DNA of 46,581 nucleotides from Bryobacterales bacterium (GCA_028819575.1 JAPPLB010000134.1:1-46581), one strand, 5' to 3'; shown: positions 15,161-24,442, counted from the first letter of the stretch. Numbers and translations: made by a program. Notes: generated by a model not told the origin, from the sequence alone.

Positions 15161-16579
15161 ATGAAGACGTATTCACCATTCGACAAAGCCCTCAAAGATC
15201 TGCTGGCCGCTGACCTTACAAACCTGAAGATCGTAAATGAGGGCTGGTATGTGGAGTATAAGAGTGATCTCGTAAACGCTAGGGCACTCGCGAAAGCTGT
15301 GTCGGCATTCGCGAACACATATGGCGGCTGGTTGTTCCTTGGAGTGAAAGAACAATGCAAGGACAATCCCGTAGCGGGTGAGTTCCCAGGCATTTCTGCA
15401 ATAGAGTTGGATGGTGCACTGCAGCGCCTACGCCAGTCGGCTGCTGAGTACCTCAACCCGACTCCGCTATTCGAGACGAAGGTTTTGCGGGGACCTTGCG
15501 TTGAGATCGGGCTGGCCGAAGGTACATCAGTTGTCGTAATCGAAATTCCGCAGAGCCACACCGCGCCACATGTTCATAAAGATGGACGCATCTACAGACG
15601 AGTAGCGGATGGATCGGAGCCCAAGCCTGAAACAGACCGGTTCGTCCTCGATCAGCTCTGGAGTCGTGCTAATCCTATACGCAAACAGACGCGCAAATGG
15701 GTAAAACGAGACCCCGAATTCTCTGAGGCTGAAGGGAAGGTACCGTATGTGCGCTTGATGTTCTGCGTGGACCCCTGGTGTCAACGCGTTCCCTGGCTCA
15801 GCGCACCGATACCTGAGATCAGAAGTGTTCTGACGAGTCACGATACTGATATCCCGTCGATCACATTCGATACGGTCCACACCACGTCGGAGGGATTCAT
15901 CGCCCGTCAGGTGCAAGGTAACGATCCTCATAATTTCGTGTTGACCTGGAAAATGCAGCGTTCCATGTCATGCGACATCGTGTTTCCATTGCCGCTCTAC
16001 ACCCCCTACGACCTCGATGATCTATTCACCGATCTCGACGGTTATGACCATGTTTCCTGCTTCATCGACATTCTCAAGGAGCGAGCGCACAATCAGCCGC
16101 GGATTGCGGATCTGAACATCATGATGAACCTGCTGATTAGCATCATCTCCAAATATCGGCGCCTGTTGAAGCTCGCTGCCACGGAATGGGATTTTTACTT
16201 CAAGGCACGTGTGCTGAATGCCTGGCGTATAGTTCCCTTCGTTGATGCCCAAACAGTTCTGAAGGAGTTCGAAGCGCATGGTCTGCCAATGATTATGGAG
16301 AATACAGTCACGGCTCCAATGGGAGACGATCCTGCGTCATTTGCGCGAGTCAATGAACAGGATATCGAAGATAGTAAGCACGAAGAGAAGATCGTCAGCG
16401 TGTTGCAGGCAATCGATGTGTTTGCGCGGATCGCGCCATCGTTTGGCGTGCCGATCTTCGTCAAAGATGAGGCTCAGGCCGACTCGACGATGTACCCGTA
16501 TCCCGAGTTGCAGGCTGCCGGAACCAGGGCGATGACAGTTCAGCAGAATCGAAACAAACGACTTTCTCTGATGTCCTGA
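15161..16579 (+). CDS. AlbA_2/Schlafen-like nucleic-acid-binding domain protein
   Basis: 472 aa from ATG 15161. The first about 155 residues match the AlbA_2 (formerly divergent AAA_4) layout: VEYKSDL (31-37), AFANTYGGWLFLGV (49-62), then IEIPQSHTAPHVHKDG and 'YRRVADGSEP' (about 127-154). This domain binds nucleic acid or cleaves RNA in Schlafen-type proteins and in several defence-associated genes. The C-terminal about 315 residues are not recognised and include a segment 'NIMMNLLISIISKYRRLLKL'. The start of the AlbA_2 domain shows no truncation. Its location between SIR2 and methyltransferase genes suggests defence, which is inference from context. Confidence 0.82.
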   Translation: MKTYSPFDKALKDLLAADLTNLKIVNEGWYVEYKSDLVNARALAKAVSAFANTYGGWLFLGVKEQCKDNPVAGEFPGISAIELDGALQRLRQSAAEYLNPTPLFETKVLRGPCVEIGLAEGTSVVVIEIPQSHTAPHVHKDGRIYRRVADGSEPKPETDRFVLDQLWSRANPIRKQTRKWVKRDPEFSEAEGKVPYVRLMFCVDPWCQRVPWLSAPIPEIRSVLTSHDTDIPSITFDTVHTTSEGFIARQVQGNDPHNFVLTWKMQRSMSCDIVFPLPLYTPYDLDDLFTDLDGYDHVSCFIDILKERAHNQPRIADLNIMMNLLISIISKYRRLLKLAATEWDFYFKARVLNAWRIVPFVDAQTVLKEFEAHGLPMIMENTVTAPMGDDPASFARVNEQDIEDSKHEEKIVSVLQAIDVFARIAPSFGVPIFVKDEAQADSTMYPYPELQAAGTRAMTVQQNRNKRLSLMS

Positions 16580-16752
16580 ATATTCCGAGGTGAGGGCGAT
16601 ATGACAATTATTGACACCCGCAGAATATAGTGTCGTTTTCGGGCACAGGGAATGCCTCGCTGAAACGGTCGCAGCGCCTTGTGCCCCTACACAGTATTGC
16701 GCGAGCATCAATAATCGAGAATTACAATTCAGGCCGTCATTTTTGCAAACTA

Positions 16753-16990
16753 GTGTTCTGCTTTCCTGTTTGCCACCAACTCGATCAGCCAGTACTTGTC
16801 GCACTTGGGGATGTCGAGCAGTGCAACGTGATCGACGATGAACTGCCGCACTCATTGCGCTGAATGAACCATTCACCCTCACTTGCGACCTGCTTGCCTG
16901 GCTTATAGGTGGGTAGCCATTGCGCTCGTAGAATGCCTCGCTTGATCAAACCCAAGAACATGTTGCGATGTACGACTATACCCTCAGCCA
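16753..16990 (-). pseudogene. Possible frameshifted remnant on the minus strand
   Basis: Reading the minus strand, one frame gives 'MFLGLIKRGILRAQWLPTYK', then GEWFIQRNE. Around 16855 the protein-like character moves to another frame, giving 'VRQFIVDHVALLDIPKCDKY' and WLIELVANRKAEH before a TAG. The switch suggests a small degraded gene. The family is not recognised and the call rests on sequence character alone. The rest of 16580-17090 shows nothing else. Confidence 0.3.
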
Positions 16991-17090
16991 AGCCTCTGGC
17001 ATTACAGTGAGGATCCTTTCCGCTATAGCAGCGAATTGCCCCCCCGACCGTACAGTCCAGAGCTTTGCATGGCGACGCACCGCACGTAGC

Positions 17091-18065
17091 ATGGAATTGA
17101 TGCCGGCCGCGCTGAAGAAGCCGCCCCGGGCCGCGGCGGAGATTCCCTCCCCGCCGGTCTTCGATCGCATCGTGACGGGCGACGCCCGGTTAGCAATGAC
17201 TCACCTTCCCGCTGGTTGTGTCGATCTCAGCTTCTGGTCCCCTCCATACTTTGTCGGTAAGTCCTGGGAGCGAGGGCTGAGCTTCTGCGGCTGGCAAGAG
17301 CTTCTCCGCGATGTCCTGGTCAACCATGACCGCATTGTGCGCCCGGGCGGCTTCATCGCCGTCAACATCGGCGACATCCTCTGCTTTCCGGACGGGTCGA
17401 TGCCGAGGCTTCAGGCCGACAACGTCCGCCGCAAGACGTCCCCCGTAACGAGGGAGCGTGTTCTCGAGACCGTCGAGCGGAACCCAACAGCCGGCCGAAG
17501 GCAGCTGGCTCGCGAGCTGGGTTGCAGCGAGCAGACCGTCCAGCGCCGGCTCGAGGGAAACAACGCGCGCGGCGGCCGCCGTGGCCACGCGACCAAGGTT
17601 AAGCTGACGGGATGCCTGCTGGAACGATAGGCGGAGGAAGCCGGCCTTTACCTGTATGACCGGCGGATCTGGCACAAAGACCCCTGCTGGGCGAACAGCC
17701 GCTGGCACTCGAGCTCGTATCGCGCTGTCGACGAGTTCGAGCACATCTATGTCTTCTGGAAGCCGGGAGTCACGGAATTTGACCGGCACCGTCTGCGAGC
17801 GGAGGAGTGGGCCGAGTGGGGCTCGCGAGGGGTTTGGAGAATCCGGTCAGTACGCCAAAACGGTCGTCATGAGGCGGAGTTCCCGGAGGAACTCGCCGAG
17901 CGCGTGATTCGCCTGTACTCACCCGCAGGTGGACTGGTCTTGGACCCCTTCGTCGGCACTGGCACGACGACACGCACCGCGAGGCGGCTAGGGCGGCGGT
18001 GGTACGGCATCGAGATCGATCCTCGACATGCCGCTCTCGCCCTGAGACGAACCCTCGGTGACTGA
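17091..18065 (+). pseudogene. Beta-class DNA methyltransferase with one in-frame amber stop
   Basis: Continuous homologous reading runs from about 17091 to the TGA at 18063-18065 in one frame, broken only by TAG at 17628-17630. Before the stop: FDRIVTGDAR, catalytic motif SPPY, an RPGGFIAVNIGD block, and a helix-turn-helix-like insert (RQLARELGCSEQTVQRRLEG). After it: YVFWKPG and the SAM-binding LDPFVGTGTTTRTARRLGRR. The order catalytic motif then SAM motif makes it a beta-class N4-cytosine/N6-adenine enzyme. The two halves are otherwise intact, so the lesion may be recent, a base error, or a read-through codon. The exact start (ATG 17091, 17100, or upstream) is uncertain. No cognate restriction gene is seen. 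Confidence 0.85.
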
Positions 18066-18090
18066 CCGCCGCGCCGGCGCGGCGGCTTTC
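18066..18090 (+). terminator. Palindromic terminator after the methyltransferase
   Basis: A perfect 20-bp GC palindrome (18066-18085) starts directly after the stop and is followed by CTTTC. The arms lack a separate loop, so 3-4 central bases would be unpaired. It may also insulate the convergent AbiTii gene. Confidence 0.6.
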
Positions 18091-18114
18091 GCGATAACTA
18101 TCGTTTCCGCAACT

Positions 18115-19047
18115 CTACCCGTAATATCGTGTAAGCGCCTCCTTCAGCAAGGCAGGGGCTGTGGACAGGGTGACCTGCCAAGTGCCGTCCATCGCCTTCA
18201 TAATCATCTTCGCTATCCACGACTTTACGTTCTTGCCGAACTGCTCTTGCGGCTGATCGCCGTCTTGATCGATGGCGGTTTCAAGCTCCGAAAGCGAGTC
18301 GTTATCGAGGCCGATGCTGCGCAAGTAAGCGATGAGGGACTGTGTATCCCTTGTGGCTACTTCCTGTGTGACCCTTTGGGTGAACTCTGTGCCTGTCGCG
18401 ACGACATTCTGTCCTCCGTGAATGATGGTTTGAAATAAGTATTGGACCTTGTCGCTGGGGACGGAGCGGATTGCACCCTCCGACTCCAGCACTTCAGGAT
18501 CAATCTCCTGCAGTTCAAGGAGGAAATCGAGAAGACGGTTGCGAACTTGGTCAAGAATACCGTCCACCTGGCTTTTGGTGATTGGCTTCCATGCCTCCAC
18601 GAGCACACATCCATCCGCCATCGGCACATGTTCGCGGGCGAGCATTACCATCTCAGGAGGCCACGCGAAACGGAGCCCGTCATTCTTTGCTAGCTGAGCT
18701 GCAGAAGACTCAAGTTCCTTAATGCCGAGCGTAAACAGATTGCTCTCGGCGAACTCGCGAATGATATCTGGGAGGAGGGCAACGGGAATTGGGAAGTTTT
18801 TGACTACCCTGCCAAAGGGTCCAGAAAATGTTCCGAGGTTAAGTGGAGCAAACTTGCGGTAGTCCGGAAGGGCGTCAGCGCTATCATAGCCCCTAAGCTC
18901 GGCGTCAATCCATCGCTTAAACTCCTTATTTTTGAGCTGGCTGGCAAGAATCTTCGCCTTCCGCAGGATGTCAGAGATGGGAACCCCGGAGTCGACAACC
19001 TCCTTTTGGAGTTGCGCGACAAGTGAGCCCTTGTCCTTACCAAACAT
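18115..19047 (-). CDS. AbiTii-domain abortive-infection-type protein
   Basis: 310 aa, ATG 19047. The N-terminal segment 'SLVAQLQKEVVDSGVPISDI', 'LRKAKILASQLKNKEFKRWI', DAELRGY matches the AbiTii N-terminal domain layout: an amphipathic helix, 'PISDILRKA', then 'EFxxWIxxELxGY'. AbiTii-type proteins are associated with abortive infection, with mechanism poorly defined. The C-terminal 150 residues are unrecognised and end in a hydrophobic 'WQVTLSTAPALLKEAL' helix. It is convergent with the methyltransferase, inside the block of candidate defence genes. Confidence 0.83.
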   Translation of the reverse strand: MFGKDKGSLVAQLQKEVVDSGVPISDILRKAKILASQLKNKEFKRWIDAELRGYDSADALPDYRKFAPLNLGTFSGPFGRVVKNFPIPVALLPDIIREFAESNLFTLGIKELESSAAQLAKNDGLRFAWPPEMVMLAREHVPMADGCVLVEAWKPITKSQVDGILDQVRNRLLDFLLELQEIDPEVLESEGAIRSVPSDKVQYLFQTIIHGGQNVVATGTEFTQRVTQEVATRDTQSLIAYLRSIGLDNDSLSELETAIDQDGDQPQEQFGKNVKSWIAKMIMKAMDGTWQVTLSTAPALLKEALTRYYG

Positions 19048-19390
19048 TCAGTAAGTATATCCCGCCATTCCCTCGTTAAACATGCAGAGAACGGTCAGCC
19101 TAGCCTCTGCGCCACCTCCTCCGAGGCCATAACACCCCCGGATTCGGTGCACGCGCGGCCACTTCGTGAGCTTGCAACATCACACGCATTCGGCCAGATC
19201 GTCCACTTGGCGATGACGCCGGCGTACGGATCCGACCAGCTTCGGCCACAGAGTCTTAGTTGCAGTAATGATCCTTTCTGCGACGTCGCAGCCGGAAGCC
19301 TCCTGGAACGCCGCAAGTCCCTCGTTCTCAAAGCACAAAACCTAGTGGTGATACAATTGGCTTTCAGAATGTTCCGGGCGGTATGTGCGA
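19048..19390. other. Intergenic stretch with short repeat C
   Basis: No gene is seen. ACACCCCCGGATTCG at 19132-19146 shares its last 14 bases exactly with 227-240 in repeat copy A. The region should hold the promoters of the divergent AbiTii and recombinase genes. Confidence 0.4.
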
Positions 19391-20008
19391 ATGCGGATCG
19401 GTTACTCTCGAGTCTCCACCGTTGACCAGGACCCCGAATTGCAGATCCGCGCGCTCGAAGACGCCCACTGCGATCGCATCTACACCGATCACGCTTCCGG
19501 CAACGCCCGTAAGCGCCCCGAGCTCGACCGCCTCTTCGAGACCCTTCGCGCCGGCGACACGCTCGTTGTCTGGCGCTTCGATCGGCTCGGCCGCAGTGTT
19601 TCCCACCTCGTGCAGCTCATAGAGCAGTTGCACGCCAAGCAGATCGAGTTGACCAGCCTCACCGAAGGCATCGACACCAAGACCCCCATCGGAGAGGCCA
19701 TGTTCACCATCTTCGCCGCCGTCGCTCAGATGGAGCGCCAGCTCAACTCCGAACGCACCCGCGCCGGCATCGCCAAGCACCGCAAGAACAAGAACCGCTG
19801 GGGCGCCTCGTCGAAGTTTCACGATCCCGACACCGTCAAGCTCGCGATGTCGCTACTCCGCGACGGCGGTCTTTCCAAACCGCAGATCGCACGCCAGATC
19901 GGCGTGTGCACTTCTACCCTGTACCGCTGGTTTCCGAGTGGCGACCCCGACAATTTCCAGAAGACCCCCACCTTCCACCGCAGACAGCGCCAGAAAGCTC
20001 GACGATGA
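19391..20008 (+). CDS. Serine recombinase (resolvase/invertase family)
   Basis: 205 aa from ATG 19391; a GTG six bases upstream is an alternative. The catalytic N-domain is complete: YSRVST with the nucleophilic Ser at position 9, 'DHASGNARKRPELDRL', VWRFDRLGRS, and the dimer-helix region 'FAAVAQMERQLNSERT'. A C-terminal helix-turn-helix ('LSKPQIARQIGVCTSTLYRW') follows, as in Hin/Tn3-resolvase proteins of the usual 180-210 aa length. It would invert or resolve DNA at short crossover sites; no obvious invertible repeats were seen. Its stop overlaps the tyrosine recombinase start as ATGA, so the two recombinases are translationally coupled. Confidence 0.92.
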   Translation: MRIGYSRVSTVDQDPELQIRALEDAHCDRIYTDHASGNARKRPELDRLFETLRAGDTLVVWRFDRLGRSVSHLVQLIEQLHAKQIELTSLTEGIDTKTPIGEAMFTIFAAVAQMERQLNSERTRAGIAKHRKNKNRWGASSKFHDPDTVKLAMSLLRDGGLSKPQIARQIGVCTSTLYRWFPSGDPDNFQKTPTFHRRQRQKARR

Positions 20009-20940
20009 AACTTTCCGATGCTTGCGATGCCTACCTTCAGGACATGGAGGCTAGGCATCTTCGGCCTTCTACTAGAAAAAGCTATCGGTCTTTTTTTCGT
20101 GCGTGGCGAGCTTACGCTGTCGAACATGGGCTCCCCGAGCTTGAGAGCTTCGACCAGGCCGAGATGCGCGCCTGGCGTGATTCCTGGGTATGTAAACCTG
20201 GCACTCAAATAAAACGACTCCAGCAGTTGAAGGCCTTCTTTTCTCACGCCATGCAAGTCGGCTGGATCGAGGCTTCTCCCATGTCAGGACTGAAGCCTCC
20301 CCGCTCCCGTTCGAAGCCCGTCATGCCTTTATCGAGGGAAGAGTTTCGAGCTCTCATTGCCGCCTCGGTCGCGAAACCGAAGGAGCAGGCGCTGCTGTTT
20401 CTGATGAGATTCTCTGGCCTCTCGATCATTGACGCCGTGACTCTACGCCGCGACGCCATCAGAGGCAACGAACTTACCTTGCGGCGGGCCAAGAGCGGTG
20501 AGCTCGTCATGCTCTATATCCCCGATCTGGTGATCGTTTCCCTGGAGCGGATCAAGCGACCCGGACACATGTATTTCTTTTGGACAGGGTCCTCACAGCC
20601 TGACACGGTGGCCAACTACTGGCGGCTCCGACTGAATCGCATCGCCCGCAAAGCGGGAGTCAAGGACTTCAGGACTCATCGCCTTCGACACACTTTCGCA
20701 GTCGAAGCACTTATCGCCGACGTAGACATAAGGGACGTTAGCACGCTGCTGGGACACAGCAGCGTGAACACCACGGAGCGCGACTATGCTCAGTGGAACT
20801 TGGCCCAACGTGATCGGCTCTTTCGGATCACGCGGGGAATTTACGAATGCAACCCGTCGCTTCTCGTATTCGATGGGTGCATTCCTCGGAAAAACATAAC
20901 GGGGGCCGTTGGCGCGGCCCCCGTTAAACGCTCCGCATAG
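20005..20940 (+). CDS. Tyrosine recombinase/integrase with atypical first catalytic residue
   Basis: 311 aa, ATG within the upstream stop. The N-terminal SAM-like core-binding domain (about 1-95) precedes the catalytic domain. Seen there: Lys at 163 (RRAKSGE), H225-x-x-R228 in THRLRHTF, H251 in LGHSS, and nucleophile Tyr at about 261 in TERDYAQW. The position that is Arg in the family (SGLR-I) reads SGLS at residue 140, so the first catalytic Arg is missing unless a neighbour substitutes. It lies at the right end of the island next to a split dinB, as expected for the element's integrase. Residues near the C-terminus are encoded by a strong hairpin. Confidence 0.88.
   Translation: MKLSDACDAYLQDMEARHLRPSTRKSYRSFFRAWRAYAVEHGLPELESFDQAEMRAWRDSWVCKPGTQIKRLQQLKAFFSHAMQVGWIEASPMSGLKPPRSRSKPVMPLSREEFRALIAASVAKPKEQALLFLMRFSGLSIIDAVTLRRDAIRGNELTLRRAKSGELVMLYIPDLVIVSLERIKRPGHMYFFWTGSSQPDTVANYWRLRLNRIARKAGVKDFRTHRLRHTFAVEALIADVDIRDVSTLLGHSSVNTTERDYAQWNLAQRDRLFRITRGIYECNPSLLVFDGCIPRKNITGAVGAAPVKRSA
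20898..20925 (+). terminator. Strong hairpin inside the 3' end of the integrase gene
   Basis: An 11-bp stem AACGGGGGCCG/CGGCCCCCGTT with a 6-base loop ends 15 bases before the stop codon. The 5' arm is preceded by A-rich sequence and the 3' arm is followed by AAACG rather than a T-tract, so it could stop transcripts entering from the right more than the integrase transcript. Role uncertain. Confidence 0.5.
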
Positions 20941-20993
20941 AAGCCTATACGAAGCTCATCCATCAATCGCTGATGGTGAGTGTAGCATGTAAG

Positions 20994-21284
20994 TGGTTCA
21001 GCATCAACCCCAGGCACGTCTCACCGGACTATCCCGACGGTTACTGGCCCGCCTCCGTCGAGCCGCCCTCGGCCGAGGCCTGGGACAGCAGCATGCATCT
21101 CTTCACGGCCGACCTCAGCCGGATGAAGGCTCTTGTCGAGGGCCGCTCGCTTGACTTGTTCGCCCCTTTTTCTCACGGTTCCGGGCAGACCCTGCTGCGC
21201 GAAGCCATGCTGCTCGCTGATCACAACGCCTACCATTTGGGTCAGTTGGTGGTTCTCAGGCGGCTGCTCGGCGCCTGGTATTGA
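20994..21284 (+). pseudogene. 3' half of a DinB-family gene, probable island insertion site
   Basis: The frame ending at 21284 encodes the C-terminal half of a DinB-like (DfsB-type) four-helix protein: 'HVSPDYPDGYWP', a helix 'AWDSSMHLFTADLSRMKALV', DLFAPF, GQTLLREAMLLADHNAYHLGQ and a terminal LRRLLGAW. DinB proteins are usually about 160-180 aa; here only about 95 residues remain and the N-terminal helix pair is missing. Upstream lies the integrase. The simplest reading is that the island inserted into this gene and the 5' half is beyond the left end of the window. Confidence 0.8.
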
Positions 21285-21446
21285 TATTGCGGCCGATTGG
21301 CTCAAAGCCGACCCTATCGGGGAGACCCAAGGCGGTATTCGCATCTCCCCATAGACCGGATTCTCTCTGTTTTCGTTTGGTTCTGCTGACTGTCCAGGAG
21401 TCGGAAATCAAGATTCACCGTGACGAGGCTTCCAAGAAGGCCTTAT

Positions 21447-21633
21447 CCTGCATTTCTCATCACCCAACGGTAGAAGCACGCCATACGACCGCCATGACTT
21501 CGTTGCGCTTGCTTGCCGTGCTCGACGTACTGTTCAAGTACGCCTGCGCGCGCCTTTTTCCTCCGCCCGACTCGCGCCTCGTCCTGACGGCCCTCTCACG
21601 TACTTCGCCTCGCCACGTGGTGAGAAATGCAGG
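21447..21633. repeat. 187-bp element with inverted ends, copy 1
   Basis: It begins CCTGCATTTCTCATCAC and ends in the near-complement GTGGTGAGAAATGCAGG, a 17-bp inverted repeat with one mismatch. A second copy of identical length lies at 41393-41579, about 90% identical by eye. It has no coding capacity worth calling, so it looks like a non-autonomous mobile element or a large REP-like unit. It fills most of the gap between the dinB remnant and clpC; nothing else is seen in 21634-21821. Confidence 0.8.
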
Positions 21634-21821
21634 CTATTCCAGGGATCTGGCCTCGCTGGTGTGGTACCGTTCTGTTCTCTCGATCCAGTAGCGATTCAAG
21701 GCCGATCAGGAAACGGTCGCGTGCTTCCTGACCCCATGAGCGCCATCGCCGGACTCACCCATTGGGGCTCATCGGTCCGAGCCCTCCATCTATGGAGTAC
21801 CAGTCCTGGCGGGAAGTCAGC

Positions 21822-24308
21822 CTACGAGAACATGTAGAGCGGTTCTGCGGTGCTCACCGTGCTCACAGCCACGCCGCCTTCCCCCTCGTCTTCCTCATCT
21901 TCCTTCTTGAAGGGGCGGTAGTACATACCATCTTCACCGAGGAAGATTACGAGGTCGGCAGGCCTTGCCAGAGCACCCTGGATCAAAGTTTCCGACAAAG
22001 GATCCTCGATGTATTTCTGTAGGGCTCGTCGCAGTGGCCGCGCGCCGTAACTGCGGTCGCCGCAGGTCTTTTCGAGGATGTACCGCGCGGCGTCTTCGGC
22101 CAGTCGGATGTGAATCTGCTTGCGTCCCAGGTTCTCGTTAATCTGCCCGACCATCATCTCGATGATCTCCAGCAGATCGGCGTCTGAAAGCGATTCAAAA
22201 ATGATCGTCTCGTCGATGCGATTCAGGAACTCGGGATTGAACACCCGCTTGACCTCGTTCATTACCTCAGACTCGGCTTTGTTGTTCTCGGCGTCGCCCG
22301 AGCCGCCGGCGAAACCCATTCGCCTCTCCTTCTGGAGATAACGCGCACCGATGTTCGAGGTCATGATGATGATCGTGTTCTTGAAGTCGACGGTATTGCC
22401 GAGCCCATCAGTCAACTGCCCCTCTTCGAACACTTGCAGGAGGATGTTGAACAAATCGGGGTGCGCCTTCTCGATCTCATCGAGCAGGATGATGGAATAG
22501 GGCGCCCGCTTCACCCGCTCGGTGAGTTGTCCGCCTTCTTCGTATCCCACGTAACCCGGAGGCGAGCCGATCAGCTTCGACACGGAATGCTTCTCCATGA
22601 ACTCCGACATGTCGAAACGGATCAGAGCCTTCTCGCTTGCGAATAGAAACTCGGCGAGTGCGCGGGCAACTTCGGTCTTGCCCACGCCCGTCGGCCCGAG
22701 AAACAGGAACGATCCGGCTGGACGGTTGGCCGACTTCAGGCCGGCTCGCGAACGGCGAATCGCCCGAGCCAGCGCCGAAATCGCCGAATTCTGGCTGACG
22801 ACACGCTTATGCAACTCCTCCTCAATCCGCAGGAGCTTGGCCATCTCCTCTTCCTTGATCGAGGTCATCGGAATACCGGTCCAGCTCGCTACGACTTTCT
22901 CGATGTCTTCTTTCGTAACACTGGCGGTCACCGTTTCATCCAGGTTGTACTTGCTGCGCAGCGCCCGCATGTTCTCGCGTTCTTTGCGTTCCTCATCGGA
23001 ATAGAAGCGGGCCTTCTCGAACTCGTGGTTGGCGATCGCGTTCTCCATGCGATGCACGATGAACTTGACTCGCTTGTGGACCTCCGCGATTTCCTCCGGC
23101 ATCGTCGTTTGCCGAAGCTTCACGTGCGCGCCGGCTTCATCGATAAGGTCGATGGCCTTATCTGGCAGGAAGCGGTCCGGGATGTAGCGGCTTGACGTGA
23201 ACACCGAAGCTTCCACTGCGTCATCGGTGTAGCCGACCGCATGAAATTTCTCATAGCGATCCTTGATCCCGAAGACCACCCGAACAGCTTCTTCCTCTGT
23301 CGGCGGTTTTACCTTGACGGCCTGGAAACGGCGTTCGAGTGACCGATCCTTCTCGATGGACTTCCGGAACTCGCCCGGGGTTGTCGCACCGATGCATTGA
23401 ATCTCTCCGCGAGAAAGGGCCGGCTTGAGGATGTTCGCCGCGTCCAGAGATCCTTCGGCAGAACCGGCGCCCACCAGAGTGTGCAACTCGTCGATGAAGA
23501 TGATCGCGTTCTGATTCTCCATCAACTCTTTCATGATGGTTTTCAGACGTTCTTCGAACTGTCCGCGGTACTTGGTTCCCGCCACGATCAACGACAGGTC
23601 GAGCGCCAGAACTCGCTTCTCGGACAAGAAAGACGGAACATCGCCGTCAGCGATCTTTTGGGCCAGACCTTCGACAATCGCGGTCTTGCCGACGCCCGGT
23701 TCGCCGATCAGAACCGGGTTGTTCTTCGTCCGGCGGCAGAGGATCTGGACCAGTCGTTCCAGTTCGGTCTCGCGGCCAATCAGCGGGTCGAGCGTGCTGT
23801 CGACCGCCGCCTGTGTCAAATCGCGACTGAATTCCGCCAGCAGCGAACTCTCTTTCGGACGGCTCGACAGCAGTTTTTCCGATTGCGAGCGGGTCAGTTC
23901 CTCACGAATCGTGGCCAAACGCAGGCCGCGTTCATGAAGAATCTCAGCGGCGAAACACTTCTCCTCCCGCAGCAAGCCCAATAGAAAATGCTCTGTGCCG
24001 ATGTGTTTGTGGGAGAGTCGTTCGGCCTCTTCCGCTGCGTAGGCCAACACCCGCTTACACTCATGGCTCAGCGGTAGATCTACCGAAGTGGAGACTTTTT
24101 CGCGGATCGTCGTGTGGGCTTCGATCTGTTTGCGGATGGACTCGACGGCGGCGTGCGAGCGAAGAAAACGGTTGGCGAGGGCTTTGTCTTCCCGGATCAA
24201 TCCCAGCAGTAAGTGCTCGGTCTCGATGTAGGGGCTTCCGAACTGGCTCGCCTCGTAGCGCGCGAAGAAAATTACCCGCCTCGCCTTCTCCGTGTATCGC
24301 TCAAACAT
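21822..24308 (-). CDS. clpC: ClpC-type ATP-dependent protease chaperone subunit
   Basis: 828 aa, normal length for ClpC. Clp_N repeat domain (about 1-145), first AAA domain with Walker [10 protein letters not shown] (202-210), a UVR/linker segment ([20 protein letters not shown] and after), and second AAA domain with GPTGVGKTE followed by '[20 protein letters not shown]'. The UVR segment distinguishes ClpC from ClpA, and the medium linker distinguishes it from ClpB. The ring unfolds substrates and feeds them to ClpP, which is not encoded here. The C-terminal tail is acidic and Ser/Val-rich. The gene stands alone, with the 187-bp repeat downstream. Its start [13 protein letters not shown] is family-typical. 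Confidence 0.96.
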   Translation of the reverse strand: MFERYTEKARRVIFFARYEASQFGSPYIETEHLLLGLIREDKALANRFLRSHAAVESIRKQIEAHTTIREKVSTSVDLPLSHECKRVLAYAAEEAERLSHKHIGTEHFLLGLLREEKCFAAEILHERGLRLATIREELTRSQSEKLLSSRPKESSLLAEFSRDLTQAAVDSTLDPLIGRETELERLVQILCRRTKNNPVLIGEPGVGKTAIVEGLAQKIADGDVPSFLSEKRVLALDLSLIVAGTKYRGQFEERLKTIMKELMENQNAIIFIDELHTLVGAGSAEGSLDAANILKPALSRGEIQCIGATTPGEFRKSIEKDRSLERRFQAVKVKPPTEEEAVRVVFGIKDRYEKFHAVGYTDDAVEASVFTSSRYIPDRFLPDKAIDLIDEAGAHVKLRQTTMPEEIAEVHKRVKFIVHRMENAIANHEFEKARFYSDEERKERENMRALRSKYNLDETVTASVTKEDIEKVVASWTGIPMTSIKEEEMAKLLRIEEELHKRVVSQNSAISALARAIRRSRAGLKSANRPAGSFLFLGPTGVGKTEVARALAEFLFASEKALIRFDMSEFMEKHSVSKLIGSPPGYVGYEEGGQLTERVKRAPYSIILLDEIEKAHPDLFNILLQVFEEGQLTDGLGNTVDFKNTIIIMTSNIGARYLQKERRMGFAGGSGDAENNKAESEVMNEVKRVFNPEFLNRIDETIIFESLSDADLLEIIEMMVGQINENLGRKQIHIRLAEDAARYILEKTCGDRSYGARPLRRALQKYIEDPLSETLIQGALARPADLVIFLGEDGMYYRPFKKEDEEDEGEGGVAVSTVSTAEPLYMFS

Positions 24309-24442
24309 GAAGCACCGCGCCGGACGGACCTTCGATGAATTCTCTCCATGATATCAGCCTTCTTTGATGGGTAGGTCCGTTTGAAGACTGATTCTGTTGC
24401 ATCCAAAGTACGAAAGGGCGGCTCCCGAGCCGTTGCCGAGGG

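Noticed and set aside
21447..21633. Insertion sequence with its own transposase
   Set aside because: The element is 187 bp and has no credible open frame; only inverted ends support mobility, so it can at most be non-autonomous.
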